DNA of 64,000 nt from Kalmusia sp. IMI 367209 (lineage: Eukaryota > Ascomycota > Dothideomycetes > Pleosporales > Didymosphaeriaceae). The notes under the pieces are model-generated. The model was not told the DNA's origin. It saw nothing but the letters and a program-made list of their open reading frames with translations, and searched no databases. This document shows, in pieces, positions 44,259 through 55,800 of this stretch; positions within the stretch are counted from its first letter, which is position 1, and every line of letters begins with the position of its first letter. The DNA lies in contig JAPEUQ010000024.1 of assembly GCA_027946365.1 (NCBI GenBank), positions 62,001 to 126,000 of the forward strand, given 5' to 3'. The position numbers and the translations under genes are program-made.

Positions 44259-44428
44259 GAAAAACATGGGCATCCCAAAGTTTCGAAGGTGATCCGTGCA
44301 TCCACGTGGCCACCAGCTGCGACATCCAAGCCATGGGTGTTCAGCTTGCCGCGTCGTCGCTCCGGATTTCCTCGTTGGTGGAGGTGTCCAGGTCGCCGCC
44401 GACGCCCATCCCGCGCAACTCTGATTGC

Positions 44429-44455
44429 TGTGCAGCCGGTATTGCCGGCTGCACA
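44429..44455. repeat. Perfect 11-bp GC-rich inverted repeat (hairpin)
   Basis: TGTGCAGCCGG and CCGGCTGCACA flank the loop TATTG with no mismatch. The setting is intergenic. The element could be a transcribed stem-loop, a palindromic protein site or a remnant of a miniature transposon; neither TIR-scale repeats nor a T-run terminator are seen. Confidence 0.85.
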
Positions 44456-45729
44456 CCAAAAGGGTGCCCAGCAGAGCATGCAAGAAGCAAATGTATGTCA
44501 GCCAGTGGCTGTTGACGGTAGCAGCAAACAAGGGCAGCGCGTGCAAGCAGGGGCCGAATACGAGTCGCACAGCATGCCTCGGGACAAAAATAATCATGAC
44601 AAGCATGGTAGCCTTCTTCCTTGCGTATTTCTCAGCCCGTGCAGGGCCTCAAGGACGTGTGCAACTTCCTGGCCAGGCCAGCTGAATAGGTGGCAGCATC
44701 TCCAACCTGACCGCCAACGGCTGCCCGTAGTCAACGTGGCCGGATCGCAAATTCCAGGGGAGCAAATTTGCGAATTGGGCTTCTGTGGAAGCCCGGTAGA
44801 AGGCGGGAGAAGGCGCCCTATGCGCCAGATCTTCGCGCGACAACGCACTTGGGTGGAGCCGTCTACGACCAGCCAGGTCAAACGGATGCAAAATAGCGAG
44901 GAAGACGGTGAAATTCATCTCCTTCCTGAGGCTGGTCGGCGGCTGTCGCTGCATCAGGGCCGATACCTGACGCGGGACTGGTGAAAAGACCCCTGTTCGT
45001 TTCCGATCTCTTCGCAAGCGACTCGTCGCAGCGGGCGCTGAGGGGGCGTTTGGGCCAGCTTTGCTTCACCAGCACATGTCGTCGGTGACTTCACCTGGAA
45101 AAGGAGGGCGCTAAATTTGATTCACTTCATTGACCGTTCGCGCTAATTCCAGCGTCGCTACCAGGAACGCACAGCTAACATGACAAGTCCGAAGCAGCAA
45201 AACTATCTATCGACAGGGGAACGCGGTCGCTGCGAGCGGTGATGTCAGAATCAGGCATTCACTGCTGGTCTTCCGTATTGACGCGCAGGCCTGCTCTATC
45301 CACCGTATGTTGTACGAATGGCAGCGTAGGACGGCTAGCGAAGGCATCAATGGGATTGGATCAACAGGATCTTCACACAGTCACGAGGGCGATGAAACGA
45401 CAAGCATGAGAACGAGCCTCCGTGTTTCTGGCAGTCCGTGCTGCAATTTGCCCAGGATGCATGCTGTTCGGCTAGCTTATGCGTCAGGGCAGGCCCACTT
45501 TGACCGCGACGTCCAAGCGCAACTCTCCTTTTTTTCGAACAGCCCAGCGCCTCATCAGCTCACCGCTTGGACCGTGCCCAGGTAGCAGGTAGGTATTATT
45601 ACACCATCGTCACGTAGGCTGACCGACATTTTGGGGATTGGCAATCTCGGAGCACAAACATAAATACAGCGGGTCCCCGCCTCCACCCACACTCCGTTTC
45701 ATCAATCACCCAGACACGCCTGACTACGA

Positions 45730-45738
45730 TATATATAA
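45730..45738 (+). promoter_or_regulatory. TATA-like element upstream of the micro-ORF
   Basis: TATATATAA lies 140 bp before the ATG at 45878. The DNA between is C/A-rich and G-poor, with direct ACTACCAACC-type repeats near 45800-45840, resembling the unstructured leader of a strongly expressed fungal gene. Confidence 0.5.
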
Positions 45739-45877
45739 GTCTTTCACCAAGATACTTCAAACCCCACGACCTGCAACTCGATTGTCAATCGGCATCCACT
45801 ACTACCAACCAATACCAACCACTACCAACCACTACCAGCCACAATCAATCAACAAACACCCCCTCAACACAGCTCCA

Positions 45878-45979
45878 ATGGCCATCATCTGCAACGAGCT
45901 CGAGATGTCGACCCAGAACCTGCCGCCATGCCCCGGCCCTCCACCTACTCGTCCTCTTCCGCCAGTGCCTTCGAAATAG
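45878..45979 (+). CDS. Candidate 33-residue micro-protein with an SH3-ligand motif
   Basis: ATG at 45878 and TAG at 45977-45979. The peptide begins MAIICNELEMSTQ and ends in a proline-rich segment, PPPTRPLPPVPSK. RPLPPVP matches the RxLPPxP class I SH3-binding consensus exactly. In the same frame an alternative start far upstream (45638) would give 113 residues, but the extra part looks like leader sequence. Support is contextual: a TATA-like box 140 bp upstream, a CA-rich G-poor leader, and CCAATGG start context. There is no homology evidence, and it might be an upstream ORF of an unrecognised spliced transcript. Confidence 0.4.
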   Translation: MAIICNELEMSTQNLPPCPGPPPTRPLPPVPSK

Positions 45980-48900
45980 GAGCGTTCCACTCAACCTTTT
46001 ACGCTTGTCCACTTTGATTCGCATCCGGCTATGGCGCACATTCTTCGGCATTACTATCTACTACCAACAGTATCCTCTCTATCACCAACTGGCCCTAAAT
46101 TCGCGTTCCGACACCTACTTCTCGCCGTCGCGCAGCTAGTCTCGCCTGTCGTCCGCATGCAGCATCCGCATGCTTTTTAGCGCGATCAGATCGGATGCAC
46201 CTCTTGCAACACTCGCAGGTTCCCAACCACAATCCGCTAAGCTCGACGCATGAAGGCGCACCAACGAAGGACTCGGATGCCGACCACCACTACGTCGACA
46301 CGCACGCTACTACTGCTGCCTTGGTCGCTGCATTCCTTCGATACCTCAGCATGTGGTCCCAAGCAGGCTTTCGCTGACAGGCAGCGCAACCTGTCCCTAG
46401 CTCGGATCGACCTTGGAACGGCATGCCCCCTGGCAAATCCATCTCTGACTCACCTCCGAGTCCTTTCCTTTTCGTTTCAGACACGCGCAGGTTCGGGTGG
46501 ACAGAGTTTCTCCTAGCTGCTGTTCTTTAGCACAGTCATTGATTGTAATCCTGAGCGGTTTTTTTTTTTTTACCTTTCCATCTGCATCAGCTGGCGCGAA
46601 CATTGGGCATGGTTGTAGGTTTAGCATAGACTTGGGAAACATGGATTCTGGAGTTGCGATTTGGAGGCTTTCACGCCTAGGATTAACGGTATACCCAATG
46701 CATCAGCTAGCTCTAATTACTTGGTCTTCGATGATCGCAACCATCTACACTCGGATCCAGACTGCCCTTGATGTGGTGACATTCATGTAAGGACGCCTTC
46801 CGTATTCCCGGGCCTGATGAGCTGAGAGGCGCGGCATGGCCAATGGCTCTACTCAGCCACGAATGCCTCGCACCACGTCTCCCGGCATCTAGCGACATGG
46901 TGCATCTTTGGTGGCGGGACACCGTTGGGAGTTACCCCTCACAGTTCACCCACCCCCATTATCCAATTCATCGTACCCATGCACACGTATGGCCGCCCCA
47001 CTCCCACTCTGCCATCCCATGACTGCGCCCTCTGCGGACGGCTTCGGCTGGCGCCAGACCAGGCATGCTGCCGTGACGTGGTGAAGACCCATTCTACACC
47101 GCTGGCTTGCCAGCCATACCATTGGGCATGAAGGCGCGCCGCGTGACTCCATCGCCTTTTACCCACAGCGTTATGCGTCTGAGGTAGCCCCCCATCAAAC
47201 CATCCAACCCCACATTCGTCCCGCGATTGCAGCTTCACGTCAGCAGTCCATGGCATCCCAACGAAACGCATGCGGCCGCTGCCGTTGGCCCATCTGACTA
47301 TGTCAATTCTCAGGAATCGCCGCTCGGCCGCGGGCCCGAATAGACGCCTTGGACGTCTTACCAGGCCGCAACGGCAAGCCCATATCCCTAACACGTCCTG
47401 GGGGCCTTCGACCAGCGCTGCCTCCAGGCCTGCCTTCTCACCCACCTGAACACCAACATCGGTGCCAGGCAATCCCGAGCAACTGTCACCGATCTGAGCT
47501 GCACAAGGTCCAACGTTGGTGCCACCATGACGGCGTTCCTGGCCTGACCCAAGCATAAGCTACGCCCCGCTGCAGGTCCAAGCCCGTCAGCAGTCAGCAG
47601 CCGGCTCCCAGAGCTCAACATCAAGTTCATTCATCGCCGAGGATGTATGGCCAGGAGAGCTCATTGGAAGCCTCTCCGTATTCCTTCCGGTGCCTAGTGT
47701 TCGCTGGTATTCACCATTTACCTGCCAGCAGCCTCAACCGAGCCACACCTTAGACGCGGGAAGGAAACCGAAACCAATATCTGTCAGACCTTGCAAGGCT
47801 ATGCGGCGCGGATCCTGTCATCGACTATTGTGGATTCGACCGCGGGGTGAATGATACTTGCTTTTTGCTCTTTTCTCGGCATGCCGCGCTTCTTGCGCAA
47901 ACGCGCATACAGCCTTAGGCAAGCAGCTGCCGGTCAATCCCGCCGACCTTGATCTGATGACCTTTCTTGACGCGCACACACACACAGACTCAATTCTTAA
48001 ACCGACTGTTATAGCCTTCATCCCACATGCATGGGTTAGGACAGGAAATTGACGCCCTAAAATGGGTGCTTATGCAGCCCACGCTCAATATTGGGGACGC
48101 CCGCGGAGTCATTGCAAGTCTCAAATTGGTAGTGCGCACCCTGTGTCCCACTCCAGAGCAACCACGAAGGAGTAATCGGCGACCGAGATCAACACCATCT
48201 GCGTCTCGTAACGCAATGCAAGAAACCGTGGGCAGGCTTCCTGTGCGGTAAGCGTCTGGAAATATGCAGCACGTTTTCGATGCAGTTAGGAAGCACATCA
48301 GATCACATGCGCCTCTTGTGATACGCCTGCACGCGCATCAAGCACCCTGCCTGCTTTCATCCCTGTCTGCAGATCCCTCATGGCAGCTTCACACTGACCC
48401 ACAAGGCTTGCAAGGCTCCTGGCAATCCTTGGCGATGGTTACGATGACTCTTTGTTGGGCAGCAAGGCTACACGCCGCTCACCGCTTAGGAACAACCAAG
48501 TTCACGTCGCTGAAATTCCCGAAGGCAGTTCAACCCCTTTCAAAGGCCCACCAATCAGCAAGGACCACTTGCAGGCGCTTTCTAGGACGTCATTTTCCAG
48601 TGTTTCCCTGTGCTGTGGGGCGCCTATCTCAGGAAGGCTAGGGAACTTTAATGAGTTCGCTTGCGAGATCTCAATATTGTGGCATACTTGTGAAGCTGGA
48701 TGTCTACGCGAAGCATTGCCGCACTATATTCCTAGAGCAACAACATTATTCGCAACTATTCAGCATGACTGTCCAATGATTGACGAATCGTTTTCGAGGA
48801 CATTTGCTTCACATAGTACAGCGTGCTCCTCTACTGATCCGGGTAGCCGGATACGAGAACGAGCTCCAGCAAGGAATATTGGCAACCATGCTGCAAATGC

Positions 48901-50662
48901 AGACATATTTAAAGGCATTGTTCGGCTCTCGCGGCTTCAATAATGCTTCAGATTGCTAGGTGACACCTCAATGATATTGCAATCGACGGTGGCGACACAG
49001 TTCGTGTTCTCCAAGCGCTGACATGGTTTAGACATGCTTGTCCTCCCCTGTAGATCATCAACAACAGGCCAGCATCGTGAGCTCTAGCCGTTTCAGGCAC
49101 CGTCTGCCTGAAAGCACATTGGAACACGATACTCGCTTCCCAGGGCGACTGATCAGCATACAATATGCACCGATCTAGATCGCCTACGTACTATACACTT
49201 TCCTCGTGCCTACGAGCAAGCCTCTCATTCGCGAGAGATATCAGATACCTGATTAACTCGCAGCATTTTCGACTTGATTAGGACTTCAATGCTTATCTGC
49301 TCTTCCATCGACCTTTCTCATGGTTTCCGCGTAATCCCATGAAACCCTATTTCCGGGCTTCTCCAGTCGATTGCGGCACGTACCTCTGGCGCAAGGCGCG
49401 CTTAGCGTTACATGCTGCATGCATCCCACGCTCGCTTCAGATGTTCCTTGGTACTGCAAATCATTCCCTAGGATCTCCCATCAAACCGTGGGTGTAAGAT
49501 CTACATGAAAACGCATCAGCGGATACGATGATGCAATCAACGCAGCAGAGGGATCAATCCATAGATGAATCCCACGAATTGCTCGTTGATAGTGCCGACG
49601 CGTCCAACAGGTATCTGAAACAGCCTGAGTGCGCTTACGAGAGTTTACCGATTCGTCGACTGCCGCGTCAGTCGGTCAGACCATATGTTCGCTCGATAGG
49701 AAGTTCACGGGCTAATTGTGTCCTTACTCCATGTTTCGGTTGCGCGTCGCTTATGTGCTGAACCTTGCGAGTGGCTCTCGAGATGACAAGGACCTGACTT
49801 AGAAGCCGTTTCTCGCTCCTTCCTCGCATGTTTCCCAACAATGTCTGACAGGCCCATGCTAGCTAGTCAGTCAAGTCAGCACCAGCCACGAATTATTATC
49901 AATTCGCAATCGCAATCACCATTGTCGTTCTTTGGACTCATTTACCATTCACAATCAGCAGTCAGCAGTGAGCCGTCTCACCGATCAAACCAAGGCTATG
50001 TGCCATAACGAGTCAGAAATCTCGCATTGGTATCTAGCGACATTAGGGTCTCATGCGACGAGACGATTCCCTATCGGAGCCGGGGCTTCCGTACGTCCGT
50101 ACAACTCGTACGACATTGTGTCTTGGCTGTCTATCAGGAACAGTCTTGTCTTCACTATACGAGAGCATCTTCCATGAATAATTAGGCGGCTTTCGTTGTA
50201 GATTCAAGTTCGTATCGGCAAGTAGTCATCTTTACTAAAACGAATCAACTTGAATTAGTTGTGTACTACAGTACCGACCTGAGTAGATAAATCTCACGAT
50301 GAACTGACCTACTCGACTAGGACGGTGTTAATTACTCGGATAGAGGTCTGGAGAGATACTGTAGACGTATTCGTCTCAACATGCACACGAAACCGAACCT
50401 GCAAAAACTCACATCAGGAGTATACTACTCACCCGAATATGTGCGAGGGATGAGGCTATATTGAGAATAACGTTCGTTGGTTGAGTGCTCGCGAGTAGCT
50501 CAGCTGCGATGGCGCTCACGCTCCAAATCTTCGCTCAACATCTTGTCAACGAGAGACATCCTGGCATCTAGGCATAAGACATGAACATCCAAGGTACAGT
50601 ATTGTATAGTATTATGGTATGCTAAGGTATTTCGATGCAAGTTCTACCCCAACTTTTGCTCT
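45980..50662. other. Gene-poor stretch, right part of the desert
   Basis: 4.7 kb with no credible gene. The longest open frames (for example 46939-47556 minus) have Arg/Gly/Trp/Cys-rich composition without domain signal. There is a T13 run at 46559-46571. Between 49.0 and 50.6 kb the DNA is less GC-rich. I see no transposon ends, tRNA or other RNA gene. Confidence 0.55.
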
Positions 50663-52023
50663 TTAATTCACACTGTATAGATTCAATAAAGACGTCAGAT
50701 TCAAGTCTTTCCCAGTCTGTAACAGCAAAGTCAGAGCTCCATTTCCAAGGTGCAACGGAATCTTTGCATTCCGCGCCTCTTCGATGGCCGCCTTCAGGCC
50801 ATCTCGATAACTCTGAAGTGTAGGTCCCGCCTCTTCTGATTTTCCTTCCAGAATGTTAATCATTTTTGCACCTGCCTCCTTGAATTGAACGCTACCTCCC
50901 GCCGCATCGACAGCCAACTCGTACAGCTGTGGTAGTGGTATGCCGACGTGCTTCGCGAAAGAGATGCTCTCGGCCGCGGCTACTAGATGAATTCCAACAA
51001 GGAGGTTTGAGACGAGATCGAGCTTTGCTTTTTTGTCTTCTTCCGACAGCGAATTTTGCGTGCTCGCAACCGGCTCTAATGTCCACAAACGAACAAGACC
51101 CGAGTCATCATTAGGCCCGTAGTCTTTGTTCAGACCAGTGATGTACAATTGCTCTGCTATGGAGCACAACGGTACCGGGAAATCGAGCAGATTTGCCATC
51201 GCAGTAATGATCCCCTACCCTCGTTAGCTACATTCATCTCCACCACATAAGTCTCGCAGGTAATACATACCGTATCCTTCAAGATTATCGTTACCGCACT
51301 CGCCCCCGGAAAATAGTCCTCTTTCAACGTCCTCACACTCCGATTCTCAAACATCCAGCTCCACGCCTTTCCACCCACCACATGCTCCCTCACCTCCTTT
51401 CCATTCAGCCCTAGCCTAGCCGCGAAACCGAACGCTTCGCTCACGCTAATAATATGAATCGCAGCAAGTACCTGATGTACCATCTTCATATTGCTTCCCG
51501 CGCCAATCCCGCCAGCTACAATGAACAGCTTCGACGGCGCAGTCAGTTCGTCGAGTAGGAACTTGCCCTTGGTGAGCGCAGCCTCAGATGCGCCCGCCAT
51601 GATAGACAATGTCCCGTCCGCGGCGCGGATAGCGCCTCCGCTCACCGGCGCATCAATGAAGGATACATCGCTTCTGCCAACCTCAGCAAGCTTCTTCTCG
51701 ACACTCTGCGCATACGCGCTCGGCACCGTGCTCGTAAGATACAGTACCGCACCTTCCGGTAGGCTTTTCACAATACCGTCGTCGCCCCAGAGCGCAGCCT
51801 CGGCTTGCTGCGCGGTCGCTACCATGCAGATGTAGTAAGGCTTATCCTTTGCCGACTCGGAGAGGGAAGTCGAAGGTGTGCCGCCGGCTGCAGCGAAGCG
51901 TTCGAGGGTCGGAGCGTAGACGTCGAAGCCAGTGACGGGATAGCCTTGCTTGACGAGGTGGGTGGCCATACCAAAGCCCATGGCGCCGAGGCCGCAGAAG
52001 CCGATGGAGGGTTTATTTGCCAT
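50663..52023 (-). CDS. Beta-hydroxyacid dehydrogenase (3-hydroxyisobutyrate dehydrogenase-like) with duplicated C-domain
   Basis: Two exons (52023-51271, 51214-50663) encode 434 aa; the 56-nt GTATGT..GTAG intron joins ILKDT/GIITAMANLLDFP in frame. The N-terminal Rossmann motif is GFCGLGAMG (8-16), followed by TSTVPS, DAPVSGG (substrate loop) and GAGSNMKMVHQ with the catalytic Lys. Then comes the first all-helical dimerisation domain, ending ITGLNKDYGPNDDSGLV. The last 125 residues (LVSNLLVGIHLVAAAESISFAKHVGIPLPQLYEL) repeat the fold of that helical domain. Ordinary family members are about 300 aa, so this is an extended fungal form. Substrate could be 3-hydroxyisobutyrate, threonate or a related acid. 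The frame is open upstream to an ATG at 52119; that extension could be a mitochondrial presequence. Confidence 0.85.
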
Positions 52024-52852
52024 TGTATTGGAGACGCACCGGTACTGTTGAACGTAGAGTATTGATATTTCTTGGGAAGCAATGGAAGTCACGTTGTACA
52101 GGAGTGTAGTCAATCGCACTTTTCTCTAGCAAGCTGAGGAATGCCTCGCCGACTCGTCTCAATACTTAGAAATAGTTACTCAGAAGCTGATAGAGAAGGA
52201 AACGAGCTTTCGCGCTCGCGGTTGTTGCCTTTAGCAACCCTCGGCGTTTCCTCCGAGTTGCTAATGAACGAACCCACCTGCGCCTAAAGACCCTCCGTTC
52301 GTTTCCCCCCACGCGTCCCAACAGCTTCCGACACCATCTCGATCCGGCCAGCCGCTCGTGTTGAAAAAAAAATGCCTCTACTATATGGGTATCGCACCGG
52401 CAAAAGAGCTGGCAAAACATTGAACGGGGGGTGCATGGAGGGGTAGCTTGGGTCCGGCAAATGTACCGTTTTAGCACCGGCTTTCGGCTTTTGACAGAGC
52501 TGAGCTGCACTGTGGATCTAATGATGCAGAACTTGACTTTACCCCGATGGGGAGTCCTTCAGTCCCGTTGTTAGCACATGTTGCAGGTATCCTGGAGAAA
52601 GCATCAACAGGTAACTTATGAAAAAGACATATTCTCTTGTGGGTATGACTCGGAAACAACGCGAAGGTAGCGAGAAGAGCAGAGCTGGCGAAATAATTGA
52701 GCATGTTGCATGATCGCTGGGAGTAGTAAAAGAGAGCACCGCCTAAGTACAAATGTAAAACTGGCTCTTAGATTACGTCAGAAGACAGCAGAACCCAAAC
52801 GCCATCGCTATGCCATCGTTGTCCCATCGCTATACCATAACACTCTCATCAC
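52024..52852. other. Intergenic region with the dehydrogenase promoter and FAB1 3' flank
   Basis: About 830 bp between two minus-strand genes. A9 run at 52363-52371. No gene is seen. Confidence 0.6.
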
Positions 52853-55800
52853 TCAAATCCTCCCCACAGCCTCCGCCCTCTCCATCTCACCTCCCTCCAC
52901 CTCCATCACTTGTGCCGTCGCACTCCCCGGCCCTGGCTCTAACGTTATTGTCCTCCTACTCCCTAATAATCCCGCACCTACCACCCTGCCCGAGAACTGA
53001 TGCCAGCAGTTTGGAGCTTGCAGGATGTACTTCTCCATAGCGATGCGGAAGCGATTGCGGTAGTCTTTTGGAGATGTGATGGTAGGCTTGTTCTTGCCGC
53101 GGTCTTTGATCCATGATTCAAGCTTTTTGTCCCAGGTGTAGGTGCGGATGCAGTCTGTTACCGTTAGTATCTATATGACAAAGAGATGACGCGCGGTGCT
53201 TACCTATGATTCCGACGATGATTTCGTGGTTTGTATCGTCGAAGCCGGCCATGAGACTGTAATCCATGACGTTGTTCTGGGAGAGGAAGAGCGTATCGTT
53301 CCAGACACTCGCCTTGAGCAGCTTCTTCGTGTGTTCCCGCACAAAGATAGGCGTTTCACTATATATGATGTCGACGAGGTTCTCATCAAGTAGCACTTCA
53401 TCGCGTTCACCCGTTGATTCGATTTTGCGGTTACGCATACTGCCCTTGAGATCGTAACGCCGGTTTGGCTCCCGATCATAGAACAGATTTTCCATAACCA
53501 ACATGAACCAGTCGAAATCACGACCGGTAGGCGTCTTAATCTGGACCTGGAAAAGACCAAACATCTTCGCAATCACTGAAGGCAAACCCTTAAAGAGATT
53601 CTGATGTGTGAATGCGAAATAGTTTGGTGCAAAGCGGAAGAAGGCCTGGACTTCGATGGGTGACAAGCTTTTGAGTACGAAGCGATCATCCAGTGTCTTG
53701 AGGAATATGGATTTGGATTTTCCGCCCTTTGAATCCCACTTCGAACAGCGTGAAAGCGACTCTACGAACCGATCTGCAACACCACATTTACGGCGAAGAG
53801 CATCGAAAGACTGCGCGTAGAAAATTTTACACTGCGCCTTGACACCACGATTATTAAAGCCGTACCGAATGTTGGTATTCTTTTCATGGAGTAGATTGCG
53901 TTCAATAGAAGCCTCAGAACTTTCGAGACCGCTACCTCCTTTCTCAAGAGCTGAAGAGCCCCCGCGGAAAGATTGTAGCTTAGCGACGTAGTCAGGTGCA
54001 GAGAGCGCAAGAGCAATGATTGAGCTGGGCTCATCTTCGCGAACGATGATGTCCGAATCTTCCCATACGTGCTCTATCTGAGCGAATGGGTAGTCGAGGG
54101 GTGTCCAACCACTTGCAGACCGCTCGGACCAGAAACTAGTCAGCATTCTCATAAGCGTGGTTTTTTCGTGTTTTGGTAGCTCTAGAGAATTCTCTAGCTG
54201 AGATTCGGTCATCGAAAGTAGGTCCGAGCTCGCGATACTATCGGGTAAGGGTATATCCTCGGGTGCTATTTCGACATCGCTCAATTCATTCTCAACATCT
54301 GAAGGAGGATGACCAGGAGTTGCAGGTTGACTTTCCTCGCCAGGACGGGCATCGAGATCTCTGGGACGTCGCTCTTCTAGCGGAGACTCGGATGCAGTTG
54401 TCGCGCCGGTGGTCTCCGTCAGAGCACTGTCTCCAAGGGTGCTATTGTCTGTACTGATACGTGCCGGGGAACTCGGCTGAAGCTCCTCGTCTGATGGATT
54501 GTGTTCCTGAACGGCTTCATGAACGTCCTTGTATACTTCAACGATGGGCTTTGATGTCGCCAGCGGATATGCTCGAGCTTGTCGGTTGCGTTCGTTCCGC
54601 CGTTCGCGCATTCTTTCCTTTTGGAATTCTCGTGAAAGTTGCTCGAAGTGTTCTGCAAGCTTGGAAACTTTGGAGACTTCTTTCTGACTTTTGAATATAG
54701 GTATAGATCGCGGGATCTTCGACGTAGTTTTCGACTGCTTGAAAGTACCAAGTGATAATCTTTCAGATAACCGATCCATAGCTTTTGTAGGATCATTTCC
54801 AGGTTTCTTGGGCGGCTCAAGTGTATGCACAGTAACATGCGAAGGGCTAGAGCTCTTAGGGATACCACCAGGTTGCGACTGGGTCCGTACTAATGTAGCG
54901 GGTCTTGTATGCGAGCTAACCTCGCGACGAATAGTATCAACTAGGCGAGGTATCTTGCTCTCCAGAGGACCACCTGGAGGATAGGACGGGGTGGGCGATG
55001 AAGGCATATGTTCGATAGCATCAGCGACGCTCTTATCGATCGGGTCAACCCTCGGCAGCGCAGTGGGTGTGGGGGACCCTGGTCCAATCGTGTCTTGCTC
55101 TGGAGAGAGTTTCGGCGTCTTGAGAAGCTCCTCATCTGTTATGGAGGGGTGATCAGGGAACTTGGAGGACACAGCTAGATCAAGATGCCGCACATCATCT
55201 CGCTCTAGAGCATCATATGGAGTCTGGACCGGTAAACCTGGTTCGGCTTTTGCTTCGTTTGATGCCAGTGTGCTTTCTCGCGCTACATTAGATGCACTAT
55301 CTAGCGGCGCACTACCATGTGAATGATCTTCCTCGACTACAGAGTTCAGCATATCGCGTGCACGCTCAGGTGACATGCTCGATGGCATGGGTGGTAAAGC
55401 GAGCGGTTCGCCCTTTTCGTTGAATGCGGGCTCTTCCGCGCTTTCTGAACCTTCTTCTACAGATGTCAACGAGCTTGTTGACTCGTCGCGCTCTAAAAAG
55501 AGTTTCTTTAGCTGCAGGGTTGCCAGACGCCTTATATCTTTTTCTGATGGGAAGTACTGTTGTTCAAACTCGGTGAAAGTTTCGTCCCACGCAATGGCTT
55601 TCTCCTGAATAGCACGGATGGCTCGGTTCATCGGAATGATCTCGTAGTATTTCGAGTTCATATACTTGTCTTGAAGCTTTGCTCTAAGCCACTCATGTTC
55701 ATCATTGGCACGCTTCATCAGCATCTCGACTTCTGTTCTGCAGAGCTCAACCTTTTCAGGGATTACGCTCTCGACGTGGATACTCTTGATTCGTGAGCGA

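Larger units (their letters stand above)
42789..45877. other. Gene-poor stretch, left part of a 7.9-kb desert
   Basis: No recognisable gene. Open frames on both strands are short, overlapping and of mixed composition. It contains an A15 run (44244-44258) and a perfect 11-bp inverted repeat with a 5-nt loop (44429-44455). The right end (45730-45877) has promoter-like features for the small ORF at 45878. Confidence 0.55.

Noticed and set aside
46939..47556. 205-codon minus-strand frame in the second desert
   Set aside because: Trp/Gly/Arg/Cys-rich with no recognisable motif, and long frames also occur in other phases over the same DNA.
54419..54868. 149-codon minus-strand frame inside the FAB1 region
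   Set aside because: Out-of-frame reading of the FAB1 coding exon.
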